DNA of 11,663 nucleotides, taken from NCBI GenBank assembly GCA_038145175.1, contig JAYQPE010000012.1, forward strand, positions 1-11,663, given 5' to 3'. Of this stretch, positions 1-6,127 are shown in pieces. Numbering within the stretch: position 1 is the first letter of the stretch; each line of letters starts with the position of its first letter. The notes beneath the pieces are model-generated. The model was not told where the DNA came from and made no database searches. It saw nothing but the letters and a program-made list of their open reading frames with translations. This DNA is from ATZT02 sp038145175 (GTDB lineage Bacteria; Actinomycetota; Actinomycetes; S36-B12; UBA5976). The position numbers and the translations under genes are program-made.

Positions 1-132
1 GGCACAACACGGCCGTGCTACGTGTCCGGATCTCACCCCTAACTTTGAACTATTAACCAAGTGCCACTAGCACTACTTAAAACTATAAACCCCTTGATTC
101 AGGGTTAGTCAAATTGAACATGCATTTGTGAA
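1..132. other. Left-edge stretch without an assignable gene
   Basis: No complete gene is visible. Three short plus-strand frames run in from the left edge and stop at about 42, 56 and 71, so the tail of a gene that begins outside the window is possible but cannot be identified. The first 40 bases hold about 26 G or C, far above the rest of the window, and include the 10-base palindrome CACGGCCGTG at 8-17. A small hairpin AGTGC-cacta-GCACT lies at 60-74. Confidence 0.4.
86..106 (-). terminator. Possible weak terminator after RNase P RNA
   Basis: Read on the minus strand, AACCCT and AGGG(G)TT can form a 6-bp stem with one bulged base around a 6-nt loop, followed by the T-rich run TATAGTTTT. 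It begins about 27 nt beyond the 3' end of rnpB, a sensible place for its terminator. The stem is short, so this is a tentative call. Confidence 0.3.
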
Positions 133-509
133 TAAACGAGTTGATCTGTAAGCCGGGTTCTGTCCTTATTGCTAAGGGACAATCATCCATCTAGCGCTTG
201 AATTGCTTCAAGTGTCATGCGATCTACCTGTGAACTTGAACGAGCAGTCCTCAAACGTTCACACAATTGCAATTACTTGCAATCTCTTGATCTTGCTCCA
301 AAGTGGGGTTTACCTAGCCATCGCAATCTCTTGCAATGCTGGTGGTCTCTTACACCACCGTTTCACCCTTACCAAAATTTCTTTTGGCGGTTTACTTTCT
401 GTTGCACTTTCCCTCGGGTCACCCCGGGTGGATGTTATCCACCACTTTGCTCTGCGGAGCCCGGACTTTCCTCTATCAAAAGATAGCGATTGCCCAATCA
501 ACTCGTTTA
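133..509 (-). ncRNA. rnpB: RNase P RNA, bacterial type A
   Basis: Catalytic RNA of ribonuclease P, which removes the 5' leader from precursor tRNAs. On the minus strand the 5' part carries the conserved block GAGGAAAGTCCGGGCTCC, the middle has AGGGTGAAACGGTG and GGTAAACCCC, and the 3' part has ACAGAACCCGGCTTA. The two ends pair perfectly as helix P1: TAAACGAGTTGAT at 497-509 (minus) with ATCAACTCGTTTA at 133-145, which sets the limits to within a few bases. Helix P12 is visible at 319-338 as CATTGCAA/TTGCGATG closed by a GAGA (GNRA) tetraloop. The length of about 370 nt is normal for type A. Several open frames lie across this RNA in both directions; none looks like a real protein. Confidence 0.96.
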
Positions 510-516
510 ATTATTA

Positions 517-522
517 ATTCTA
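517..522 (-). promoter_or_regulatory. Probable -10 box of rnpB
   Basis: TAGAAT on the minus strand ends 7 nt before the expected 5' end of RNase P RNA at 509, the usual -10 to start distance. No good TTGACA-like -35 box is seen 17 nt further upstream (TATTTA occupies that place), so the call rests mainly on position. Confidence 0.45.
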
Positions 523-534
523 CCTGCCATGTAA

Positions 535-540
535 TAGATT
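535..540 (+). promoter_or_regulatory. Probable -10 box for a leaderless transcript of the FAD gene
   Basis: TAGATT stands 8 nt before the ATG at 549, so transcription would begin at or next to the A of the start codon. No Shine-Dalgarno sequence is present between them. Both facts fit a leaderless mRNA, which is common in actinobacteria. No clear -35 box is seen. Confidence 0.4.
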
Positions 541-548
541 AAATAATT

Positions 549-1922
549 ATGAGTCAACCACCTAAATCATTATGGTGGGATTCTCTTTCCACTCCCCTTG
601 AATTACGAGAATCAGTCAACCAAGACTTAGAAGTAGATGTAGCAATTATTGGAGCTGGATTTACAGGACTTTGGACTGCTTATTACTTAAAACAAAATGA
701 ACCAAACTTAAAAATAGCTGTGCTTGAAGCAAATGTTGCAGGATTTGGTGCAAGTGGCAGAAACGGTGGCTGGTGCTCAGCTCTTTTCCCGGTTGGATTA
801 GAAAAATTAGCAAAACAATCCAATCGAGAAACTGCAATTCGTATGCAAAAAACTATGTTTGAAACAGTTGATGAAGTTAAAAAAATAATTGATAAAGAAA
901 AACTTGAAACTGAATGGGAAAAAGGCGGTAGCTTTTCGATCGCTCGCGATGAGATTCAATTAAAACGTGCCTTAGAAGAAGCCCAGCACTTTAAAGATTG
1001 GGGTTTTACAGATAATGATTTTACTTTCTATAATTCCACTGAAGCAAAAAATAGAATTAATGCTTCAAATATTTTAGGAACTACGTTTACTCCCCATTGC
1101 GCGGCACTTAATCCTGCAAAATTAGTCAGACAACTTGCAACCGTGGTTGAAAACATGGGTGTTAAGATTTTTGAAAACGCTAAAGTTACTACTTTTGCAA
1201 AAAATAAAGTATTAGTTAATAATTCTAAAATCACCGCAGGATTTATTGTTAATGCCACGGAAGCTTACAGGTCAAATTTTAAAAAATATAAGCGCGCCAG
1301 TATTCCTGTTTATTCTTTAATGATTGCGACAGAACCTTTAAAACCAGAAGTCTGGGATCAAATTGGTTTAAGAAATAGAGAAACTTTTGCAGATTATCGA
1401 AACGTAATTATTTATGGTCAAAGAACAAAAGATAATAGATTTGCCTTTGGGGGCAGAGGTGCACCATATCATTTTGGTTCAAAAATTAATCAAAGTTTTG
1501 ATCAACATAAAAGAACTCATCAAGATTTACTAGAGACCTTAACCGATATTTTTCCTGTCATTAAAGGCGTGAAAGTTACGCACACTTGGGGTGGTCCACT
1601 TGCAATAGCTCGAGATTGGGCCGCACATGTCACATTAGATCAAAATACAAAAATTATCAGCGCAGGAAGTTACGTTGGGGATGGTGTTGGTACTTCAAAC
1701 CTTGCAGGAAGAACTATCTCCGATTTAATTCTAGATAGAAATACAAATCTTACAAATTTACCTTGGGTACAACATCAATCAAAAAAATGGGAAATAGAAC
1801 CATTTAGATGGATAGGCGTTAATTCAACTTTACAAATGGCAAAAGCGGCAGATGTTGTTGAAAAGAAATTCAAGAGAGAAACTTTTGTAACGAAACTTTT
1901 AAGTAAACTTAGAGGTCATTAA
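549..1922 (+). CDS. FAD-dependent oxidoreductase, amine/amino-acid oxidase (DAO) type
   Basis: A 457-residue flavoprotein, probably cytoplasmic, that by family would oxidise an amine or amino acid and pass electrons from FAD to O2, giving H2O2. The N-terminal Rossmann fold shows GAGFTG at residues 35-40 (GxGxxG), with Glu60 in the position that binds the FAD ribose. GASGRNGG at 67-74 matches the FAD-contacting loop of PuuB/OrdL-like oxidases, and the C-terminal GDGVGTSNLAGRT matches the second FAD-binding segment. There is no signal peptide. The first ATG is used; it has no ribosome binding site and is likely read leaderless. Its stop overlaps the convergent RNase HI gene by 4 nt. Nearby polyamine genes suggest an amine substrate, such as gamma-glutamylputrescine or another polyamine derivative, but the substrate is unproven; a glycine or sarcosine oxidase-like role is the main alternative. 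Confidence 0.85.
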   Translation: MSQPPKSLWWDSLSTPLELRESVNQDLEVDVAIIGAGFTGLWTAYYLKQNEPNLKIAVLEANVAGFGASGRNGGWCSALFPVGLEKLAKQSNRETAIRMQKTMFETVDEVKKIIDKEKLETEWEKGGSFSIARDEIQLKRALEEAQHFKDWGFTDNDFTFYNSTEAKNRINASNILGTTFTPHCAALNPAKLVRQLATVVENMGVKIFENAKVTTFAKNKVLVNNSKITAGFIVNATEAYRSNFKKYKRASIPVYSLMIATEPLKPEVWDQIGLRNRETFADYRNVIIYGQRTKDNRFAFGGRGAPYHFGSKINQSFDQHKRTHQDLLETLTDIFPVIKGVKVTHTWGGPLAIARDWAAHVTLDQNTKIISAGSYVGDGVGTSNLAGRTISDLILDRNTNLTNLPWVQHQSKKWEIEPFRWIGVNSTLQMAKAADVVEKKFKRETFVTKLLSKLRGH

Positions 1923-2326
1923 TTTAAAGCTTTATCTAAAGCTTCATTCAATAAAGCATCAGCAACTAGATTCTCTTCTCGTGGAATCCATTTATAAGTA
2001 ATTTGATTTTCGGGAAAGGCTTTTTTAGCCTTCTCGACTAAAATTTTCATTGTCTCGTGTTTAATTTTCCAATTACCGCTCATTTGTTCAACAACTAATT
2101 TACTATCCATGAATACTTCAATTTTTGCCTTCGAATCCAATTCATAACATTTTTCTAAAGCGCGAATTAATCCTGAATATTCTGCATAATTATTAGTTTG
2201 TATTCCAAGAAATTTTCCTTCTTGAAAAATTATTTCTTTTGTTTCAGCATCTCGTACTAAGCATCCATACGCAGCAGGACCAGGATTGCCTCGGGAACCT
2301 CCGTCGGCTTCAATAATAAAGTTCAA
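1919..2326 (-). CDS. Ribonuclease HI family protein
   Basis: Cytoplasmic endonuclease that cleaves the RNA strand of RNA-DNA hybrids. From the chosen start it has 135 residues, the size of a single RNase H domain. The four acidic catalytic positions are present: Asp8 in ADGGSRGNPG, Glu49 in NNYAEY, Asp74 in FMDSK and Asp123 in NLVADALLNEA. I recall that the mycobacterial homologue carries an extra C-terminal phosphatase domain; that domain is absent here. I chose TTG at 2326 because GGTGA at 2335-2331 sits 4 nt ahead, because TTGA overlaps the stop of the zinc-ribbon gene by 4 nt, and because the protein then begins close to the first beta strand, as in relatives. A GTG at 2359 is possible (146 residues) but has no ribosome binding site. 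It is the last gene of the nif3-like/zinc-ribbon/rnhA run and meets the FAD gene tail to tail. Confidence 0.9.
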   Translation of the reverse strand: MNFIIEADGGSRGNPGPAAYGCLVRDAETKEIIFQEGKFLGIQTNNYAEYSGLIRALEKCYELDSKAKIEVFMDSKLVVEQMSGNWKIKHETMKILVEKAKKAFPENQITYKWIPREENLVADALLNEALDKALN

Positions 2327-3045
2327 TTTCTCACCAATATGCAACGGCAATTTTCGCACCGCAAAATTTCACTGGGATCAGTTTTTTTAATTTGCTCAAA
2401 TTCAGCAGGTGAAATAGTTATTTGGCACGCTCCACACTTATTTTTATCCAATATTCCTGCTCCGATGCCATGATCCTGTTTTATTTTTTCATAAAGCTTA
2501 ATTAATTCAGGAATAAATACATTTATAAGTTCTGCTCTAGATTTATTTAAATCAACTAAATTATTTTCGATTTCTAATAATTCTTTATTTAGATTATCTT
2601 TTTGCAGTTTTAGGTCATGATTTATTTGGTCTAGAATTACTTCTAAATTCTTCTGCTTATCTAGCATTTCTTCTAACTGACTTAATTGCTCAAGTTCTTT
2701 ATTCTCAATCTCACTTAATTTTAGATTCATAGTTTCAATTTCGTGTTGAATTTGCGTCAATTGCTTCGGATTGGTTTCACTGGAATTCAATCGTTTTGTG
2801 TCATTTTCGATTCTTTTCTTAATATTATCTGCATCCAATTCAATTTTGTTAATTTGTTTTTTAATTTCGTCAATATTGGCTTTATTCTCAACTTTGGTCG
2901 CTTCAATGCCTGGAATTCGATTTTGCAATTCTATAACTCTAACTTTTATTGGGTGATTTTGTATTTTCTTATTTAAAGTAGCAATTTCATTATCAATTAA
3001 AGTAAGGTCAATTAGTTTTTTTTGAATTTCGGGAGCAACTTTCAT
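2323..3045 (-). CDS. C4 zinc-ribbon protein with long coiled coil
   Basis: A 240-residue protein of the zf-RING_7 / CT398-like family (Rv2229c type), function not established; nucleic-acid or protein binding has been suggested for the family. Residues ~10-190 are almost entirely heptad-like, rich in Lys, Glu, Asn, Leu and Ile, and predict a long antiparallel helical hairpin. The C-terminal ribbon has CxxC at Cys204/Cys207 and a second CxxC at Cys230/Cys233, with a further Cys235; these would hold one Zn. The ATG overlaps the stop of the upstream nif3-like gene by 4 nt (ATGA), indicating translational coupling, and its own stop overlaps the rnhA start (TTGA). The length is typical for the family. 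There is no membrane segment or signal peptide. Confidence 0.88.
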   Translation of the reverse strand: MKVAPEIQKKLIDLTLIDNEIATLNKKIQNHPIKVRVIELQNRIPGIEATKVENKANIDEIKKQINKIELDADNIKKRIENDTKRLNSSETNPKQLTQIQHEIETMNLKLSEIENKELEQLSQLEEMLDKQKNLEVILDQINHDLKLQKDNLNKELLEIENNLVDLNKSRAELINVFIPELIKLYEKIKQDHGIGAGILDKNKCGACQITISPAEFEQIKKTDPSEILRCENCRCILVRN

Positions 3046-3854
3046 CTATTAGATCCTACGCTTAAATCCCAAGGATCTGTTACTTTTGAAGAAATAGAAA
3101 TTTCAACTGAATAATTATTTTTGTTTAAATCTTCTTTTAATTGATTTTCCAGGTCATTTAGCCAAATTCTTTCACTTGCCCAATGAGATATATTAATCAA
3201 AACTGGACCATTTAACTCTTTATTATCTAAAACAGCATGATGTTTAAGATCTGCAGTTATAAATAAATCGACTTTTAACTGTCTAACTTGTTCTAAAAGA
3301 AATGAACCCGAACCTCCACACACCGCAATTTTTTTAATGGATTTATCTAAGTCACCACTAACTAAAATTGCATTGTTATTACTTGGGAAAATATTTTTTA
3401 ATTTAGTAATTATCTCTTCAATCTTTTCACTAAAATCTAAATCTCCATATCTTGCAATATTCAATGGCCCAAAGTTTTGAATATTTTTTAACTTTAATGT
3501 TTTTACTATGGAATCATTTACTCCACCAATAGCTGAATCAGCATTTGTATGCGCAACATAAAGCGCTAAATTTTTATTATTCATTTTTTCTTTTAACTCA
3601 TCTTTAAATTTTCTGATATCTTCTACTTCTTGTGGCTCTAATACAAATGGATGATGTGAAATAATTAATTCAAAATTGCCTCCCAAGGCTTCTTCTATTA
3701 CATCCTTGGTTACATCAACAGTTAAAAGTATTTTTTGAACTTTATTTTTTTGTTTACCAATTATTAATCCAACAGAGTCCCAATCACTTGCCAAATTTTT
3801 TGGGTAGCGTTTTTCAATAATTTTTGCCAACTGAGCAAGAGTTGGATTAGTCAC
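3042..3854 (-). CDS. Nif3-like dinuclear metal centre protein (DUF34)
   Basis: A 270-residue NIF3/YbgI family protein. Members bind two metal ions; the activity is uncertain, and a GTP cyclohydrolase I-like role has been proposed for some. Metal ligands are visible: His67-His68 in SHHPF, His102 and Asp106 in AHTNAD, and His224/Glu228 in SHWASE. ITADLKHH at 199-206 is another family motif. The family's PII-like insert found in some homologues seems absent. The start is GTG at 3854. An open frame continues upstream to 3914, but those 20 codons are simply the tRNA-Val gene read in frame, and relatives begin just before the segment corresponding to LAQLAKIIEKRYP. The GTG follows the tRNA discriminator base by one nucleotide, so the leader either lies inside the tRNA or is lost on tRNA processing. 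It overlaps the zinc-ribbon gene by 4 nt. Confidence 0.9.
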   Translation of the reverse strand: MTNPTLAQLAKIIEKRYPKNLASDWDSVGLIIGKQKNKVQKILLTVDVTKDVIEEALGGNFELIISHHPFVLEPQEVEDIRKFKDELKEKMNNKNLALYVAHTNADSAIGGVNDSIVKTLKLKNIQNFGPLNIARYGDLDFSEKIEEIITKLKNIFPSNNNAILVSGDLDKSIKKIAVCGGSGSFLLEQVRQLKVDLFITADLKHHAVLDNKELNGPVLINISHWASERIWLNDLENQLKEDLNKNNYSVEISISSKVTDPWDLSVGSNR

Positions 3855-3855
3855 G

Positions 3856-3929
3856 TGGGCCCAGAGGGACTTGAACCCCCGACATCCGCCTTGTAAGGGC
3901 GGCGCTCTAGCCAACTGAGCTATAGGCCC
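3856..3929 (-). tRNA. tRNA-Val, anticodon UAC
   Basis: A complete 74-nt cloverleaf on the minus strand. The acceptor stem is GGGCCTA/TGGGCCC (one G-T pair), the D arm is GCTC/GAGC with a 9-nt loop, the anticodon stem is CCGCC/GGCGG with loop CTTACAA (anticodon TAC), the variable loop is ATGTC, and the T arm is GGGGG/CCCTC with loop TTCAAGT. The discriminator base is A. The 3' CCA is not encoded and must be added by the CCA enzyme. The next base (3855) is followed at once by the nif3-like GTG start. The 48-bp gap to the peroxiredoxin gene is AT-rich; a TTGAAC at 3967-3972 could be a -35 box, but I see no convincing full promoter. Confidence 0.96.
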
Positions 3930-3977
3930 GAAATTATTTAACTTTAATTAAATAAATCTTTAATTAGTTCAATCTAC

Positions 3978-4436
3978 CTAAAGCGTTGAAAGTGCTTTTC
4001 GATAGTCCGAGGTATCTCGTACTTCTCCTGGACTTGTGACTACTTTCCACCTAATAATTCCTGTTTTATCGATCACAAATGTTCCTCTATTTGCAAAGCC
4101 CAAATCCTCTAAAAAGACTCCATAGTCTTTACTTACTTTTCCGTGAGGCCAAAAATCACTCAGTAAAGGAGTTGTTAAATTTTGTTGTTCTGCAAATATC
4201 TTTAAACTTGCAACAGGGTCACAAGAAATTGAAAGTATTTGGGTTTGATCATTTACAAAGTCATTTCTTTCATCCCTGATTGTGCAAAGTTCTTGAGTGC
4301 ACTTTCCCGTGAATGCAAATGGATAAAACATCAAAACCACATTCTTTTTATTTAGAAAATCACTCAAATTTATTGTTTCCCCAAACTGATTTTTTAGAGA
4401 AAACTCTGGGGCTTTACTTCCAATTTCAGCAGACAC
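3978..4436 (-). CDS. AhpE-like peroxiredoxin with an extra cysteine
   Basis: A 152-residue cytoplasmic thiol peroxidase that reduces H2O2, organic peroxides or peroxynitrite. FYPFAFTGKC at 37-46 holds the peroxidatic Cys46, with the preceding Thr43 of the active site. The stretches LLSDFWPHG, ANRGTF and SPGEVRD closely resemble mycobacterial AhpE as I recall it. Unlike that one-Cys enzyme, this protein has a second cysteine, Cys51, five residues on, the spacing used by the resolving cysteine of BCP/PrxQ enzymes; Cys72 is a third. The start is GTG, 3 nt after the potC stop, and its ribosome binding site (AAAGGTG) overlaps the end of potC, so it is the last gene of the polyamine transport operon. 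Likely role: removing peroxide, perhaps from amine oxidation. Confidence 0.9.
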   Translation of the reverse strand: MSAEIGSKAPEFSLKNQFGETINLSDFLNKKNVVLMFYPFAFTGKCTQELCTIRDERNDFVNDQTQILSISCDPVASLKIFAEQQNLTTPLLSDFWPHGKVSKDYGVFLEDLGFANRGTFVIDKTGIIRWKVVTSPGEVRDTSDYRKALSTL

Positions 4437-4439
4437 AAC

Positions 4440-5240
4440 CTACACCTTTGCTTTTCGACTTTTACTTATCAAACTTGCAAGAAGTACTAGAAGCAATGAA
4501 CCTACAAACATAATTGTTGCGATTACATTTACTTGTGGTGGGATTCCTCTTTGGGCTGCTCCCCAAATATAAATAGGAAATGTGACAATTCTTCCTGAGT
4601 TAAAACTTGTCACAATAAAATCATCAAAAGATAACGAGAACGAAAGCAAAGCCGCAGCTAAAATACCTGGCAAGGCAATAGGCAAAGTTACTAATCTAAA
4701 TGTTTGAAAAGGTGTTGCATATAAATCCATAGCCGCTTGCTCTAACCGTGGATCCATCCCAGCTAGTCGCGCATTAACAACTACCACTACAAAACTAATG
4801 GTAAATGTAATTTGAGCTAATAAAATCGTCCAAAATCCAAGTGGAATAAAAATATTTAAGAATAAAGCGAGTAAAGAAGCACCTAAAATAACTTCAGGTG
4901 TAGCTAAAGGTAAAAACACAAATAAACTTGTTGTTCCTCGCCCTTTGTATCTATGTCTAATTAATGCGAAAGAAATCATGGTACCCAAGATTGTTGCAAT
5001 TATTGTTACAAGTAAACCAATTTGAATACTTGTAGAAAAAGAACGACAAATAGTTTGGTCTCTACAAATATTTGTCCAAGCATCAAGTGAAAATTCATTC
5101 CAAGAAGTATTTTGTCTTCCCTTTGGTTTATTAAAGGACAGTAAAATAATTACTAGCAAGGGCAACATTAAATAAAATAAAATCAAAACTGAGAAGACTT
5201 GTAGCGTTTTTTCTCTAATAATCTTGATAACGGTGTTCAT
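4440..5240 (-). CDS. potC: Polyamine ABC transporter permease PotC
   Basis: A 266-residue inner-membrane subunit of the spermidine/putrescine importer. It has about six hydrophobic segments, the first near residues 14-35. The cytoplasmic EAA loop that docks on PotA is at 167-191, with LEQAAMDLYATP and a downstream LPIALPG. The segment LSFDDFIVTSF at 203-213 is typical of PotC rather than PotB. The ATG overlaps the potB stop by 1 nt (TGATG), so translation is coupled. The length is normal for the family (about 260-280). It pairs with PotB to form the channel. Assignment to the PotC subfamily is strong; the exact polyamine carried cannot be read from the permease. Confidence 0.92.
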   Translation of the reverse strand: MNTVIKIIREKTLQVFSVLILFYLMLPLLVIILLSFNKPKGRQNTSWNEFSLDAWTNICRDQTICRSFSTSIQIGLLVTIIATILGTMISFALIRHRYKGRGTTSLFVFLPLATPEVILGASLLALFLNIFIPLGFWTILLAQITFTISFVVVVVNARLAGMDPRLEQAAMDLYATPFQTFRLVTLPIALPGILAAALLSFSLSFDDFIVTSFNSGRIVTFPIYIWGAAQRGIPPQVNVIATIMFVGSLLLVLLASLISKSRKAKV

Positions 5241-6127
5241 CAGACTAAGTTTTCTGTTCCAGCTCTTCGGATATAAAGATAAATCATCACTAAAATTACT
5301 GCCATAAAGGTGAACGATAAAGCTGATGCCGTTGGATAATCTCGTAAATCAATAAATTGTGACTGAATAACGTTTCCAATCATTTTGTTATTAATGCTTC
5401 CTAACAATTCGGCATTTATGTAATCCCCCGACGCGGGTATAAATGTAAGTAGTGTTCCGCTGACAACTCCAGGTAAAGAAAGTGGCCAAACAACTTTCCA
5501 AAAACTCTGTGAAGGTGGAGAATAAAGATCTCCGGCTGCTTCTATAAGTCTTGAATCTATTTTTTCCAAAGAAGTGTAAAGAGGCAAAATCATAAATGGT
5601 AAAAAGTTGTAAACTAACCCAGCAATCACTGCAATTGAAGTATTTAAAATTCTTCCCTGCGGTAACAAATTAATTGAATTTAAAAAAGTAACAACAAACC
5701 CATCTCCAGATAAAATAGTTTTCCAAGCATTAGTTCTTAACAAAAATGATGCAAAAAATGGAGCTACAATAAGCACCAGCATTAAATTTCTATATTTTCT
5801 GGCTCTAAATGCCATGTAATAAGCAATTGGATAAGCAAGTAATAGGCAAACAATTGTAGCGATTGCAGAATAAGTAAAAGCTCTTATAAATTGCGGATAA
5901 TATTCAACTAAAGCAAGTGAATAATTAGAAACTTTAAAGGCCGGTAAGAATCCATCATCTGGACTAGCGCCTGCTGGTTTTTGTAATGATGTTGCTAAAA
6001 GTGTTGAAAGTGGAAATAGGAAAAAGAAAAAAAGCCAACCAATTCCAGGAATTAACAATAAATAAGGAGTTCGAGATTTACGATTTTTAATTGACTTAAT
6101 CAAACTTAAATTTTGAACGTCTGACAT
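5240..6127 (-). CDS. potB: Polyamine ABC transporter permease PotB
   Basis: A 295-residue inner-membrane subunit of the polyamine importer. A basic N-terminus (residues 10-20) is followed by a first membrane segment at ~22-46 and about five more. Family landmarks are LLRTNAW at 129-135, the EAA loop at 194-220 (LIEAAGDLYSPP, then WPLSLPG) and FIPASGDYINAELLG at 229-243. The ATG directly follows the potA stop with no spacer (TAAATG), and the end overlaps potC by 1 nt, so the three genes are translated as a coupled set. PotB and PotC would form a heterodimer that receives polyamine from PotD. Confidence 0.92.
   Translation of the reverse strand: MSDVQNLSLIKSIKNRKSRTPYLLLIPGIGWLFFFFLFPLSTLLATSLQKPAGASPDDGFLPAFKVSNYSLALVEYYPQFIRAFTYSAIATIVCLLLAYPIAYYMAFRARKYRNLMLVLIVAPFFASFLLRTNAWKTILSGDGFVVTFLNSINLLPQGRILNTSIAVIAGLVYNFLPFMILPLYTSLEKIDSRLIEAAGDLYSPPSQSFWKVVWPLSLPGVVSGTLLTFIPASGDYINAELLGSINNKMIGNVIQSQFIDLRDYPTASALSFTFMAVILVMIYLYIRRAGTENLV

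Noticed and set aside
279..333. Direct repeat GCAATCTCTTG at 279-289 and 323-333
   Set aside because: Both copies are inside rnpB; the second is part of helix P12 with its GAGA tetraloop and the first also places a GAGA loop in a nearby helix region, so RNA structure explains them better than a repeat element.
203..542. Several open frames of 60-100 codons in both directions across 203-542
   Set aside because: They lie on RNase P RNA, whose conserved blocks and pairing explain the sequence; the translations resemble no protein family.
2743..2976. Plus-strand frames of 60-77 codons opposite the zinc-ribbon gene, rich in Phe, Leu and Ile
   Set aside because: They are the antisense image of Lys/Asn/Glu-rich coiled-coil codons, not a real membrane protein.
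3855..3914. A 20-codon N-terminal extension of the nif3-like protein
   Set aside because: These codons are the tRNA-Val gene read in frame; relatives start at the position of the GTG at 3854.
3930..3977. Possible terminator between the peroxiredoxin gene and tRNA-Val
   Set aside because: The only inverted repeats are A/T runs such as TTTAATTAAA with no G-C stem, so a hairpin terminator cannot be supported.
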